Both the position numbers and the translations under genes were made by a program. Under the pieces are notes generated by a model. It worked only from the letters and a program-made list of their open reading frames with translations, searched no databases and was not told the origin of the DNA. From Pedobacter sp. ISL-64 (GTDB taxonomy: Bacteria; Bacteroidota; Bacteroidia; Sphingobacteriales; Sphingobacteriaceae), in contig NZ_JAGGPU010000013.1 in the NCBI RefSeq assembly GCF_018613605.1, positions 62,001-126,000 on the forward strand: a stretch of 64,000 bases of DNA. The letters run 5' to 3'. This document shows positions 25,162 through 34,720 of this stretch, piece after piece. The stretch's first letter is position 1. Each line of letters opens with the position of its first letter.

Positions 25162-25230
25162 CAAACCTACCCTGTTCTGCGTCAAATTTTGTGAGGCGCA
25201 CCAGATTGAAAACTGATGGTCATCACTTTT
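25162..25230 (-). promoter_or_regulatory. Crp-type promoter of the YceI-porin operon
   Basis: On the plus strand AAAACTGA-N6-TCACTTTT at 25209-25230 (one mismatch from the perfect palindromes) and, reading on the minus strand, a -7 box TAGGTTTG at 25162-25169. Their centres are 54 bp apart. The box is 29 bases upstream of the YceI ATG. The rest of the gap up to the peptidase gene at 25547 holds only a weak AGGTC-N6-GACCT repeat near 25383. Confidence 0.7.
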
Positions 25231-25546
25231 CAACCACATCAACATTCTGAAAATCAATAATATAATTTTTAAAAATGGCTTTTCGGCTAAAGTTCACCTG
25301 ATTCCGCTCCAAACTGTAGCCTCAACTATTTGCCATGCAGTATTAAAGGCATCTTAATGATTGACCAAAATAGATCCAATCAGGTCGTGAGGGACCTTTT
25401 CATTTTTACGTCTGACCAGGTCTTACTTTGTATTATAATATACCTGCGTTGCCAGTCATAAATTTTGATTAGGCAATTAAACCAGGGGCTATACTATCAA
25501 AAAACCTGATAACTTTAATATATTAGTGTTCAATCAAATTACTGTA

Positions 25547-26974
25547 ATGAAAAGACTAAGCCTCCTCCTTATTACCACTACTTTTCCCTTTTTACTCATG
25601 GCACAACAGCTACCCTGTAACTGCCTGCAGAATTTAAATGAAGCAATTGTTAAAACTGAGCTCAACTATGCCGGATTTCCGCAAAAAGTATATACTAAGA
25701 CAAAACCAGCCTATGAGAACCTGGTAACCAGTCTCCGCAAAAAGGCAGAAAATGAAAACAATCCTAAAAACTGCTACTATCTTATTAAAGATTATGTTAG
25801 ATTTTTTGCAGACAAACATTTTTCATTAACATACCTCAACAAGGACGATTACGAAAAAGAAACCGTAGCTGTAGACGAATCTTATTTTAAAACACTGAAA
25901 CCGGGTATTGGCGCTGAAGGCATATGGATAAACGCAGACAGTTCAGTTACCCTTGGGATAAAAAAATTTCCGGGCAATGAATACAAGGCTATTGTACTTA
26001 GTGCAAAGGATAGTATGCTCCACAAGGGACTTGTCTATTTTACACTAAAACCACACCAAAAAGGCTATCTGCTAAATCAGTACAATGTATTTAACAGTAT
26101 AGATTTTTATGCCCAGCAAAGGGGCAGCCTGCTGCAGCTGTGGAATTTTTCACTTTTTGGAAGGGTTTTCCCAGATGAAATGACGGCAAAAGAAAAAAAG
26201 GAGTTAGGTACATGGAAAAACAACAACAATGGACTCGATTATACTCGATTGGACGAGGAAACCAGCTATATCAAAATACCGACCTTCTTTAATAATAACA
26301 GTAAGATCGAGCAGTTAGTTGCAGCCCATGATAAAGCCATCCGGAATAGTAAGTACCTGATCATAGATCTGCGTGGGAACGGAGGAGGCAATTCCGGCTG
26401 GAGCTTTCTCTTACCCTACGTGATGACCAACCCTATCAAACAGGACAGCCCCCTACTTCGCATTTCGCAGGACAATGTCCGGCTCAAAAGATCAGAGCTT
26501 GAGTACTTCGTCAAAAATCCAGTACCTGTAGATCTAAAAAAATACTATCCTGATCAATATGTAGCTAACCTCAAAAAAATCTACGCAGAACTCACATCTG
26601 CCAAGGACACCTTTTATCAGATCCCTGGATTAACGATCCCTCTTGATTCTGTTCTTGGCAGTCCTGCTAAAGTTGCACTAATTACTGATGAACTTTGCGG
26701 TAGCTCTACAGAATACTTTTTTCACTTAATGAAACAAAGCAAAAAGACAACACGGTACGGTAGGAATAGTGTAGGCATGATGGATTATGAAGGCCCAACA
26801 TCACCAACGCCACTTCCGTGCAAAACACTGATACTCATGATGCCGGTTTCAAAATCGAGCTGGACCGATAAGAAGCCTATTGATGCAACCGGGTTCAGTC
26901 CTGATGTTAAGCTTAACATACCAGGCGATCAGTGGGTTGAATACATTATCAAAGACCTCAAAAGGAAAAGGTGA
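25547..26974 (+). CDS. S41-family (C-terminal processing) peptidase
   Basis: 475 residues from the ATG at 25547. A signal peptide (MKRLSLLLITTTFPFLLMAQ) is followed by CNCLQNL. The catalytic domain shows YIKIPTFFNNNSKIEQLV, LIIDLRGNGGGNSGW (about residue 277) and the Ser region ITDELCGSSTEYFF (about 380), with a downstream GRNSVGMMDY. No PDZ domain is evident before the core. Family members are periplasmic or lipid-anchored proteases; the target is unknown. It stands alone, 384 bases after the YceI operon promoter region and transcribed away from it. Confidence 0.88.
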   Translation: MKRLSLLLITTTFPFLLMAQQLPCNCLQNLNEAIVKTELNYAGFPQKVYTKTKPAYENLVTSLRKKAENENNPKNCYYLIKDYVRFFADKHFSLTYLNKDDYEKETVAVDESYFKTLKPGIGAEGIWINADSSVTLGIKKFPGNEYKAIVLSAKDSMLHKGLVYFTLKPHQKGYLLNQYNVFNSIDFYAQQRGSLLQLWNFSLFGRVFPDEMTAKEKKELGTWKNNNNGLDYTRLDEETSYIKIPTFFNNNSKIEQLVAAHDKAIRNSKYLIIDLRGNGGGNSGWSFLLPYVMTNPIKQDSPLLRISQDNVRLKRSELEYFVKNPVPVDLKKYYPDQYVANLKKIYAELTSAKDTFYQIPGLTIPLDSVLGSPAKVALITDELCGSSTEYFFHLMKQSKKTTRYGRNSVGMMDYEGPTSPTPLPCKTLILMMPVSKSSWTDKKPIDATGFSPDVKLNIPGDQWVEYIIKDLKRKR

Positions 26975-27171
26975 ATTAACCCTTTTTCACAATTTTCTTT
27001 AGGGAGGTTTTAAGCTTTATGCGAATTCCCCACAAGTAACCCCATCGTTTCTGAGGTCATTTTTTGGGAGACACGGTAAAGCATAACTACAGCTCCATAA
27101 AATGAATTAACCCCAAACCAATAAATGGCATAAAATTGGCTCCAGGATTTGCAGCCCCTTAATAAAATTGA

Positions 27172-29715
27172 ATGTCACACCGTACCTATTTATACAATAT
27201 CGATACCCCGTCAGTTGCAGAAGATTCAGATAAGATGATGATAGAATGGGGTTACGAAATGCCGCTTATACTTCAGCCATTATTAGTAGAAGGAGGCTTT
27301 GTTTCAGGCAACAATTACAACAATCATATTGAATTTAATGATTCCGGATTGTTCTATTATTCCAAACCAGGAATTGAAAACCTGAAACGGTTTTATAAAT
27401 TTCTTGAAGACCAACCTGGTCTGATCATAGATATAGAAAAGTTTAAAGATGCCCGCGACAAGCTTTTCAATTATCTGGATAAGCTCACAGGCAGTTACTT
27501 TCATCTGGATATGTGGGACGTTTTAAATATGGAGGATTCGCCTCACGCCGAACAGGCAAAGCGTTGGCTCGCGAACATTGCCCATAACAATCAGATAATA
27601 ACCAAAGCGATGGACGCAGGCGATATTAGCCTGCTGAATTATAAAGATCTTAATGATGTCAATCCTGGTTTTACCTCTTTCCCGGACCTATTGAATTACG
27701 AAGGCTACAACTACGGCTGGTCCTGTATCTGGACAGCTGTTGAAGAAGACCTTACCTATGAAATATTTGAAGAAAATAAACTTTGGGGACTAAAGGATAA
27801 GGATGGCGGTATCTTACTAGCCCCCCAGTTTGATGAATTTTACAGCTTCGGGCCGCAGGACCTAGCAGTGGTATCAAAAAACGGCAAATACGGATATGTG
27901 GATACTACTGGAAAAATAGCCATTCCATTGATTTGGGAAGATGCTTACGATTTCGAGTATTCGGGTGTTGCCGTAGTTACAGTGCAACAAAAATCAAGAT
28001 TGATTAATTCAAAAGGCGAGCAGATCACCCAGCTTATTTATGACGAACTGGAAACTATTGGGGAGGGGAATAGCTTCAATGCAAAAAAAGAATCGCTTTG
28101 GGGTGTCATCAATGCCACCGGCCAGGTGGTTATTGGTTTTGAGCATCAGGATATAATTAATGCCGGATACGGTTTTTATTACACCAAGGTGAGTGGACAG
28201 AAAAATCAAAAGATCTACAATGAGTTTTTTAAGTACCTGGGCGAATTCCCAATTGATTCTATAGAAAATCTCGATAATGGATTGTTAATGATTAAGCCAC
28301 ATAAAGGACTTAGTTCGGGGCTATTATACAAAAAAGATGGAACCCTGCTGGATAGCGGGTTTGAAAAAATAAACAGACAAACAAATTTCAACGACCTGCT
28401 GGTTATTCGAAAAAACAAGAAACATGGTGCCATCAGCAGAAAAAATGAATGTTATGTGCTGCCCTGCCAGTATGATGCAATTTTGGATATCCGTGCCAGA
28501 ATTAAAGATGAGATAAGTGATATCGCATTGGTCCATCAGGGGGATAAAAAGGGCATTTATGATGGTAATCCGAAAAACCCATCATGGTTAATCCCTCTTG
28601 ATGACTACCAGCAGATCCTGTGGCTTCATGAAACCGTTTTTACACTGCAAAAAAACCAGTTGTGGTGCATTTCCAATGTTGCAAACAATAATATTAGCGG
28701 TTTCGAATTTGATCTGGTTGTACAGAAACCCAATGAAGATGGTTTTGCCTACGCATTTAAAGACGACAACGTTTATTCCGTTAGCGATACGGCAATTACC
28801 GCTACCCCTAAATCAGTTGCGCAGGAGCATGCCAGCGAGGATTACGCTTATTATTTTGAACATGAAAGCAGGAAGAGACTTTTAGCCTACGGAAAAGGGT
28901 TAAGCAGAAATGATGAACAGATAACAGACGAACTGGACGCTGCTTACAATCTTTGTATTAAGGCTATAGAAGCTTATAACGTTAAGGATTATGCAAAATC
29001 AATATATTATGATACCATTGCATCCGAAAAAGATTATGCCCTCTCCATGAATAACCTTGCACATATTTATTATAACATTGAAGAGTTTATTGATGATGAT
29101 AAAGCCTTTTATTGGTTCCATAAAAGTGCAATTGCCAATGAAGAGAATGCCATGAATGGACTGGGCATGTGCTATAAATATGGAGTTGGTACACCAGTAG
29201 ATATAGAAAAGGCATTATTCTGGCTAAACAAAGCAGCTGATGCTCAACTGGCAATAGCCAATAATAACCTTGGCGACATCTATTCCGAAGATCTATTAGT
29301 TCCCTTCAATCCGGATAAGGCGCTTCAATATTATCAAACTGCTGCCGAACTCGGTGAACCTAAAAACAACTGGCTGGGCTACCTTTATGATTTAAAAGGC
29401 GACCATGAAAAGGCACTGAAGTATTATCAGCTGGGTACTGATGAAGGCATTGATATTTCTGCCTATAATCTTGGCATTTTTCATTTAAATGGACTGGGAA
29501 CCAGCAAAAATGTGAACAAGGCAATAGAGAACTTTATGCTTTCATTAGATCGCGGATATCATCAGGCAAATATAGATCTTGCCTTAATTTACAGGAATGA
29601 AGCAGGCTTTAAGGATGAGCAAAAGGTACAGCAGCATCTCGATGCGGCCAAAACAGCAGGTTTGGAAATACCCGAAAACCTGCTAATCAAAAAGAAAGGC
29701 TGGTTTGATTTTTAA
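27172..29715 (+). CDS. WG-repeat and Sel1-repeat protein
   Basis: 847 residues, no signal peptide. N-terminal domain (about 1-190, starting MSHRTYLYNIDTPSVAEDSD, EWGYEMPLIL) of a type shared by other proteins with S-Y-L-Y starts. Then WG beta-repeats (about 200-480: LWGLKDKDGGILLAPQFDEF, KYGYVDTTGKIAIPLIW, LWGVINATGQVVIGFEHQ). The C-terminal part (about 600-830) consists of Sel1/TPR-like helical repeats (AMNGLGMCYKYGVGTPVDIE, KALFWLNKAADA). Sel1 repeats bind proteins. A scaffold role, possibly in contact-dependent conflict, is a guess; function is unknown. Confidence 0.85.
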   Translation: MSHRTYLYNIDTPSVAEDSDKMMIEWGYEMPLILQPLLVEGGFVSGNNYNNHIEFNDSGLFYYSKPGIENLKRFYKFLEDQPGLIIDIEKFKDARDKLFNYLDKLTGSYFHLDMWDVLNMEDSPHAEQAKRWLANIAHNNQIITKAMDAGDISLLNYKDLNDVNPGFTSFPDLLNYEGYNYGWSCIWTAVEEDLTYEIFEENKLWGLKDKDGGILLAPQFDEFYSFGPQDLAVVSKNGKYGYVDTTGKIAIPLIWEDAYDFEYSGVAVVTVQQKSRLINSKGEQITQLIYDELETIGEGNSFNAKKESLWGVINATGQVVIGFEHQDIINAGYGFYYTKVSGQKNQKIYNEFFKYLGEFPIDSIENLDNGLLMIKPHKGLSSGLLYKKDGTLLDSGFEKINRQTNFNDLLVIRKNKKHGAISRKNECYVLPCQYDAILDIRARIKDEISDIALVHQGDKKGIYDGNPKNPSWLIPLDDYQQILWLHETVFTLQKNQLWCISNVANNNISGFEFDLVVQKPNEDGFAYAFKDDNVYSVSDTAITATPKSVAQEHASEDYAYYFEHESRKRLLAYGKGLSRNDEQITDELDAAYNLCIKAIEAYNVKDYAKSIYYDTIASEKDYALSMNNLAHIYYNIEEFIDDDKAFYWFHKSAIANEENAMNGLGMCYKYGVGTPVDIEKALFWLNKAADAQLAIANNNLGDIYSEDLLVPFNPDKALQYYQTAAELGEPKNNWLGYLYDLKGDHEKALKYYQLGTDEGIDISAYNLGIFHLNGLGTSKNVNKAIENFMLSLDRGYHQANIDLALIYRNEAGFKDEQKVQQHLDAAKTAGLEIPENLLIKKKGWFDF

Positions 29716-29797
29716 GTTGTGAGAGATGTATTTGCCATGTATTTCAACCCTGGTTATCAATTTCGGGATTTTAGATTCTAAGTTAACTAATACATCA

Positions 29798-30490
29798 TCA
29801 ACAAATGAGCTTATACCCTACTCCACGCAAACTGATGATCTGTATTTCAGGTTCACTTTTTAAGAGTTTTCGCAGATGTGCCATAAAAACATCCATACTG
29901 CGGCCATTATAAAAACTGTCTTCGCCCCATATTTTGATCAGCGCATCCTCACGTTCCAAAATGTTATTGCGGTTTTTCAGTAATAATTCTAGCAGGATAG
30001 CTTCTTTATAAGAAAGTGAATATTCACCGACAGAAGTTTTTAGTTTTTGGGCTACAGGATCGAGTTCACAGTTCCTGAACCGGTATTTTCTATCGGCATC
30101 GGTTTCCCCGTTGTTCGCAGGGCCAAACCGCTTTAAAAGTGATTCCATCCGCACCAGGAGCTCATCAATACTAAAAGGTTTTTTAAGATAGTCGTTTCCA
30201 CCGCTTTTAAATCCCATCACCACATCTTCGGTAAGGGCTTTGGCACTCAAAAAGATGATCGGCATATTGGGATCTGATTTTCTGATTTCGGCCGCCAGTG
30301 TATAACCATCCTTTTGGGGCATCATGATGTCGAGTACACAGATATCAGGCTTTTCTTTTTTAAATTGCGCCCAGGCAAGCGCTCCATTTAAAGCCAGCTT
30401 TACCTCGTAACCACTGCTGGTTAAACCATCGAGCACAATGCGCGCCAAAAAAGGCTCATCTTCTGCATATAAAACCTTAGTTTTCTTCAT
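29798..30490 (-). CDS. OmpR-family response regulator
   Basis: 230 residues. Receiver (1-118) with phospho-acceptor Asp in VCVLDIMMPQKDGYTL and the Lys in DYLKKPFS; winged-helix DNA-binding domain (about 135-230) with MDVFMAHLRKLLKSEP and ISLRGVGYKLIC at the very end. It overlaps the 3' end of the kinase gene by 14 bases, so the two are coupled. The adjacent outer-membrane receptor promoter carries four 10-bp-spaced repeats suited to an OmpR-type dimer. Confidence 0.93.
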   Translation of the reverse strand: MKKTKVLYAEDEPFLARIVLDGLTSSGYEVKLALNGALAWAQFKKEKPDICVLDIMMPQKDGYTLAAEIRKSDPNMPIIFLSAKALTEDVVMGFKSGGNDYLKKPFSIDELLVRMESLLKRFGPANNGETDADRKYRFRNCELDPVAQKLKTSVGEYSLSYKEAILLELLLKNRNNILEREDALIKIWGEDSFYNGRSMDVFMAHLRKLLKSEPEIQIISLRGVGYKLIC

Positions 30491-31931
30491 ACAATGGCAA
30501 AATGACCATAAAATTACTTCCTTTCCCTATTTTGCTCTGCAGCGCAACACGCCCGCCGTGGAGTTCTACCACCTGTTTTACATAATGAAGCCCCAAACCG
30601 GATCCTTTCACATTGTGGATATTATCCTGGCTAAAAATCCGGAAAAAACGTTCGAAAACCTGTTGCTGATAAATTTCTTTAATCCCCGGACCATTATCCT
30701 TAAAGCTGATGGTTAACTCACGATCAGCAATGCTGCAGGAGGCCTCAATTTTGGATTGCGCCGGCGAATATTTTAATGCATTATCAATCAGGTTATAACA
30801 TACGTTAGCAATATGCATCGCATCACCTTTAATAAAATAGGGCTCATCAGAAGGCACAAGTATAAGCTGTGTATTCTTCTCGCGTACCTGAATATCCATC
30901 GAAAAAATCACTTGTTTGACTACGGATTGAATTTCGAAGAGGGTAAACTGCAATTTTGTTTTTCCAAGGTCCATTTGTTCCTGCTTAAGCACCTTTTCGA
31001 TCATCGTTTGTAAACGCTGCAATTCGTGGCGGCTTATATTGATGTAATTCTGCAGCTTTTCGGGCTCATCAATCAAATGATATTTACTGATCGATTCAAG
31101 TGCCACAGCAATCGTCGAGATTGGCGTTTGGAGTTCATGGGTTATGTTACTGGTAAAGCTCATTCTCGCCTGGGCATAAAGCTGCTGATTTTTCATCAGC
31201 CTGATGAGCAGGTAGAACGCGGCTGCCGTAAGCGCCAGCATCAGGAACGACGAAATGAGGTAATACCTCATCTGATAAATGATCAGCCAGGTAATGCTTG
31301 GCACCACCAGCTGATACTGTTTCTGAAACTTAAGGTTATAGGTATATTTCCCACTGACGAAAGCAGATGCATTTTTAGAAACCGCTTTCCCTTTCACCAA
31401 CTTCCCATCGGAATAGTCGTAAAGGGCATAGTGCCTATCGATAGCCACACCCAAGCCATTGAGCCGATGGTTCACCAAACTATCCATCTCCTTCAGGTCC
31501 TGCTGATCTTCCAGTGAAACTTCCCGTTGTGATTTGCCATCGATAATGGCTGTTGATTTGTTATCGGTCTGCTTTTTAGGATTGTTCGGGAACGACATCT
31601 TCATTTCTACCACTGAACTATCATTGGTAATTCCATAATGGAACCGGCTGCGCAGGTTATCCACTTTTAAATCATCAAAAGCGTGCTTGAGCACCAGCCA
31701 TTCTGGTGAGAGGAAAAACTGCTGAAAACGGATACTTTTCTCGTGCCCCTTCGCGATGCTCTGGTAGCTTATCTGCCTCGATGCATCGCTAACAATAGAT
31801 TCGAGTACTGTAGCAACAGATTTCTTTTGCGCCAGATACAACTGCCGTATCCATGCACATTGCAGGCACAGGCTAATAATCAGTGTAATAACCGCCAGCG
31901 GAAGAACATATCTGGAGCGAAGCCATTTCAT
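30477..31931 (-). CDS. Membrane sensor histidine kinase
   Basis: 484 residues. Two membrane segments (about 10-32 and 225-245) flank a periplasmic sensor region of about 190 residues. HisKA contains SNITHELQTPISTIAVAL (about 279-296); ATPase motifs are NLIDNALKYSP, DNGPGIK and GSGLGLHYVKQVVELHGG. It phosphorylates the downstream OmpR-type regulator. It is divergent from the outer-membrane receptor at 32041 (109-base gap). The start is preceded by an AGGAGA stretch, unusual in this window and supporting this ATG. Confidence 0.92.
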   Translation of the reverse strand: MKWLRSRYVLPLAVITLIISLCLQCAWIRQLYLAQKKSVATVLESIVSDASRQISYQSIAKGHEKSIRFQQFFLSPEWLVLKHAFDDLKVDNLRSRFHYGITNDSSVVEMKMSFPNNPKKQTDNKSTAIIDGKSQREVSLEDQQDLKEMDSLVNHRLNGLGVAIDRHYALYDYSDGKLVKGKAVSKNASAFVSGKYTYNLKFQKQYQLVVPSITWLIIYQMRYYLISSFLMLALTAAAFYLLIRLMKNQQLYAQARMSFTSNITHELQTPISTIAVALESISKYHLIDEPEKLQNYINISRHELQRLQTMIEKVLKQEQMDLGKTKLQFTLFEIQSVVKQVIFSMDIQVREKNTQLILVPSDEPYFIKGDAMHIANVCYNLIDNALKYSPAQSKIEASCSIADRELTISFKDNGPGIKEIYQQQVFERFFRIFSQDNIHNVKGSGLGLHYVKQVVELHGGRVALQSKIGKGSNFMVILPLYEEN

Positions 31932-31981
31932 TCTCCTAAATTGAACAATTCATTTTATCAATGGAAGTCTGGGCCGAAGAT

Positions 31982-32036
31982 TTAACCATATTTAACCGAG
32001 ATTAACTTTGCTTAACATGCAAAGCGTTTAGTTTTG
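31982..32036 (+). promoter_or_regulatory. Four TTAAC repeats at 10-bp spacing before a receptor gene
   Basis: TTAAC begins at 31982, 31992, 32002 and 32012, exactly one helical turn apart, in the 109-base gap between the kinase and receptor genes. They are followed by a -7 box TAGTTTTG at 32029-32036, with a TTTG at 32007-32010 as possible -33. This is the layout of a tandem OmpR-family operator. The box ends only five bases before the receptor ATG, so the message would have almost no leader. Confidence 0.65.
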
Positions 32037-32040
32037 AAAC

Positions 32041-34425
32041 ATGAAAAAGTTAACCCTACTCCTTCTTTTCTGTTTCCCCCTGGTCACATTAGCGCAATTA
32101 CGTAAAGGTTTGGTAACCGATAAAACCGGTGAACCGATTGATGGGGCAACCATTAGCCTACGTCGTGGAGACTCGACCTTAGCCATCCAGTCTTCAAAAA
32201 ACGGGTTGTTCAGTTTCCCGCAGCTTTTTAAAGGCAGTTACATTTTAAAGGTTAATGCTGTTGGATATAAAAATACGGTTCAGGCATTGAATCTTCCGAT
32301 GGATTCGGTTGCTATCGTGATGATCAGTGAGGATAGAACCCTGGAGCAGGTAACGGTATCTGCTTCAAAACCACTTATCGTGAGAAAAATCGACAGGGTG
32401 ATATTCAATGTCGAAAATAGCATCGTAGCCAGTGGTGCAACGGTTTGGGATGCATTGGGCAAAGCACCGGGCGTACAGACCCGTTTTGACGGTGGGGTAA
32501 CGGCGAACAACAAAGGTGTGGTGATTTACATGGATGATAAGCCCATCAGGTTATCGGGCGAAGATCTGGCCGCATATCTCCGGAGCCTTCCTTCGGACAA
32601 TGTTGCCAAAATAGAAATTATCGCCAATCCAACGGCCAGGTATGATGCCCAGGGCGGCGCAGTAATCAATATTATTTCTAAAAAACCAAAAGGCGATGGC
32701 TTTAACCTGGTGCTTTCCGGCGGTTATACCCAATCAACCTATAGCAGCTATAACCCAAGTACGGTGTTCAATTATCGGAAAGAGAAATTAAATGTATATG
32801 GCAGTTACGGCTACAGCAGGCGTAAAAAGGACCATACAGAAAATGAGTACATCATTTTCGACTCGCCGGGAAACTATGCAGACTGGAAGAATGATAAATC
32901 GGGAATACGTTCGGGGAACGCCAATAGTTATAAAATCGGTGCAGACTACAACCTGACCGACAAACAGGTAATCGGAATTTTGGTAAATGGCTACAATGGT
33001 GCGAACAGCAGACCGAATAGTACATTAACTACTATTGTTAACAACCACTCGGCACTACCAGACTCTATTCTTCATACCCAAAACGTTTCTAATGGAAAAG
33101 CCTATCAATATAGTTTCAATCTCAACTACAAAATCAAATTAGATACCAATGGTCGGAATATTAATGTGGATTTAGATTATGTTCCTTATCAGAACAAAAA
33201 CAGCCAGCAGGTAGATACTTATGGCACATTGAGTAATGGCAATCTGCTTCCCGACAATTACCACATCTTTACCCCATCTGACCAAAATATTGATATCTAT
33301 TCGGGAAAACTGGATTATACGGATAAGTTCTGGAAAAAATGGACGTTTGAATCGGGCGTAAAATATAGCAGTATCCGTACACGCAACAGTTTTGATTTTT
33401 ATAATAATCCGACAACCGGCCCTGAATTGGTACCTAACCGCAGCGACCGCTTTGAATATGCAGAAAACATATCGGCCATTTATGCCAGTATTAGCGGAGA
33501 TGTGGGCAAATGGAGCTTTGAGGGCGGTCTACGTGGCGAATATACCCGGACAAACGGAAAATCACTGGTATTAAATACCAACAACCAGAACAACTATTTT
33601 AAGCTTTTCCCAACGCTTTTTTTAGCGTATAAAATGAATAAAGACAACGAAATAAACCTCGTTTATAATTCAAGGATCAACAGACCGGAATACTGGAGGT
33701 TAAACCCTTTTAAATCTTATACCAGCCCTTACACTTACCTGGAAGGAAACCCTGCACTGCAACCAGCCTTTATTTACAATGGCGAACTGGGCTATACCTA
33801 TAAACAGCAATATAACATTTCATTTTACCTACGGCGGGTGGTTGATTATTTTAGCAATATCTCGGTACAGGATAACACCTCAAAACTCTTTTATGATACC
33901 CAAAGAAACCTCGATTTAAGTCAGGAAATGGGTTTCTCGGCATCCTTCCCCATTGAGCCAGCTTCCTGGTGGGAAGTCAACAATTATGCACAGGGCTCCT
34001 ACCGCCAGGAAAAGTCGGGATATTTACAGGCCCGTTATGATTATCACGTTTGGGGTATTTACCTAAGCACTAACCATACTTTTACATTGAACAAAACACA
34101 GGGATTGAAAGCGGAAATCAGCGCATGGTACTCTTCTCCAACCATACAGGGGATTTATAAACTTGCACAGCTTTATGATGTGAGCGCAGGTGTGAGCAAG
34201 AGTTTGTTTAAGGGCAAAGGCACTTTGAGGTTGGCTGTAAACGATATGTTTTATGGAAATGCCTACCGCATTGATGTTGATTACGAAAATCAACATAACG
34301 GTTTTTATGAGAAAAACGATACACGCAGTGCTACTTTAAGTTTCTCGTACCGGTTGGGCGGTAATCCAACAGCGGCCAGGAAAAGAACTTCGGCCAGTGA
34401 GGAGGAAAAGAAACGCACACAGTAA
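32041..34425 (+). CDS. Outer-membrane receptor with carboxypeptidase-like domain
   Basis: 794 residues. Signal peptide (KKLTLLLLFCFPLVTLAQ), a carboxypeptidase-regulatory-like beta-sandwich (about 22-105), a TonB-plug-like region (about 115-215, ending INIISKKPKGDGF) and an OMP_b-brl_3 barrel to about 770. The charged tail after FSYRLGG is not a barrel strand. It resembles TonB-dependent receptors but I see no clear TonB box. The substrate is unknown. The adjacent two-component system and operator repeats suggest a small, locally regulated module. Confidence 0.88.
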   Translation: MKKLTLLLLFCFPLVTLAQLRKGLVTDKTGEPIDGATISLRRGDSTLAIQSSKNGLFSFPQLFKGSYILKVNAVGYKNTVQALNLPMDSVAIVMISEDRTLEQVTVSASKPLIVRKIDRVIFNVENSIVASGATVWDALGKAPGVQTRFDGGVTANNKGVVIYMDDKPIRLSGEDLAAYLRSLPSDNVAKIEIIANPTARYDAQGGAVINIISKKPKGDGFNLVLSGGYTQSTYSSYNPSTVFNYRKEKLNVYGSYGYSRRKKDHTENEYIIFDSPGNYADWKNDKSGIRSGNANSYKIGADYNLTDKQVIGILVNGYNGANSRPNSTLTTIVNNHSALPDSILHTQNVSNGKAYQYSFNLNYKIKLDTNGRNINVDLDYVPYQNKNSQQVDTYGTLSNGNLLPDNYHIFTPSDQNIDIYSGKLDYTDKFWKKWTFESGVKYSSIRTRNSFDFYNNPTTGPELVPNRSDRFEYAENISAIYASISGDVGKWSFEGGLRGEYTRTNGKSLVLNTNNQNNYFKLFPTLFLAYKMNKDNEINLVYNSRINRPEYWRLNPFKSYTSPYTYLEGNPALQPAFIYNGELGYTYKQQYNISFYLRRVVDYFSNISVQDNTSKLFYDTQRNLDLSQEMGFSASFPIEPASWWEVNNYAQGSYRQEKSGYLQARYDYHVWGIYLSTNHTFTLNKTQGLKAEISAWYSSPTIQGIYKLAQLYDVSAGVSKSLFKGKGTLRLAVNDMFYGNAYRIDVDYENQHNGFYEKNDTRSATLSFSYRLGGNPTAARKRTSASEEEKKRTQ

Positions 34426-34427
34426 AT

Positions 34428-34498
34428 TTTAACCACAGATGCACACAGATAAACACGGATTTTCATATCTGTGTGCATCCTTTCTATCTGTGGTTAAA
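34428..34498. repeat. Long nested inverted repeat after the receptor gene
   Basis: ATGCACACAGAT (34439-34450) pairs perfectly with ATCTGTGTGCAT (34467-34478), and an outer pair TTTAACCACAGA / TCTGTGGTTAAA flanks it (34428-34439 and 34487-34498). It lies three bases after the receptor stop and is followed by ATTATTTTT. It may serve as terminator. The style matches dispersed Bacteroidota repeats. Confidence 0.65.
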
Positions 34499-34691
34499 TT
34501 ATTTTTGCTGCTTGGGCCTAGCAAGACGCTACGGCCATGATGGTATGTTTCTTTAGTAAAAAGATGAAATAACTTGCAATTTGAAAAACTGTTTGTTATC
34601 TTGTATGTTAACAGGTTAGAGATAAAATTAACGATGTGTCCGGGGTGGACATATTTTTTTGTTTAACAACAGGTTATCTGAAAAATATCTT

Positions 34692-34699
34692 TACTTTTG
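34692..34699 (+). promoter_or_regulatory. -7 promoter box
   Basis: TACTTTTG fits TAnnTTTG and lies 21 bases before the ATG at 34721. No clear -33 element is visible at the usual spacing. Confidence 0.5.
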
Positions 34700-34720
34700 C
34701 AACCCTTTTATTTATATATC

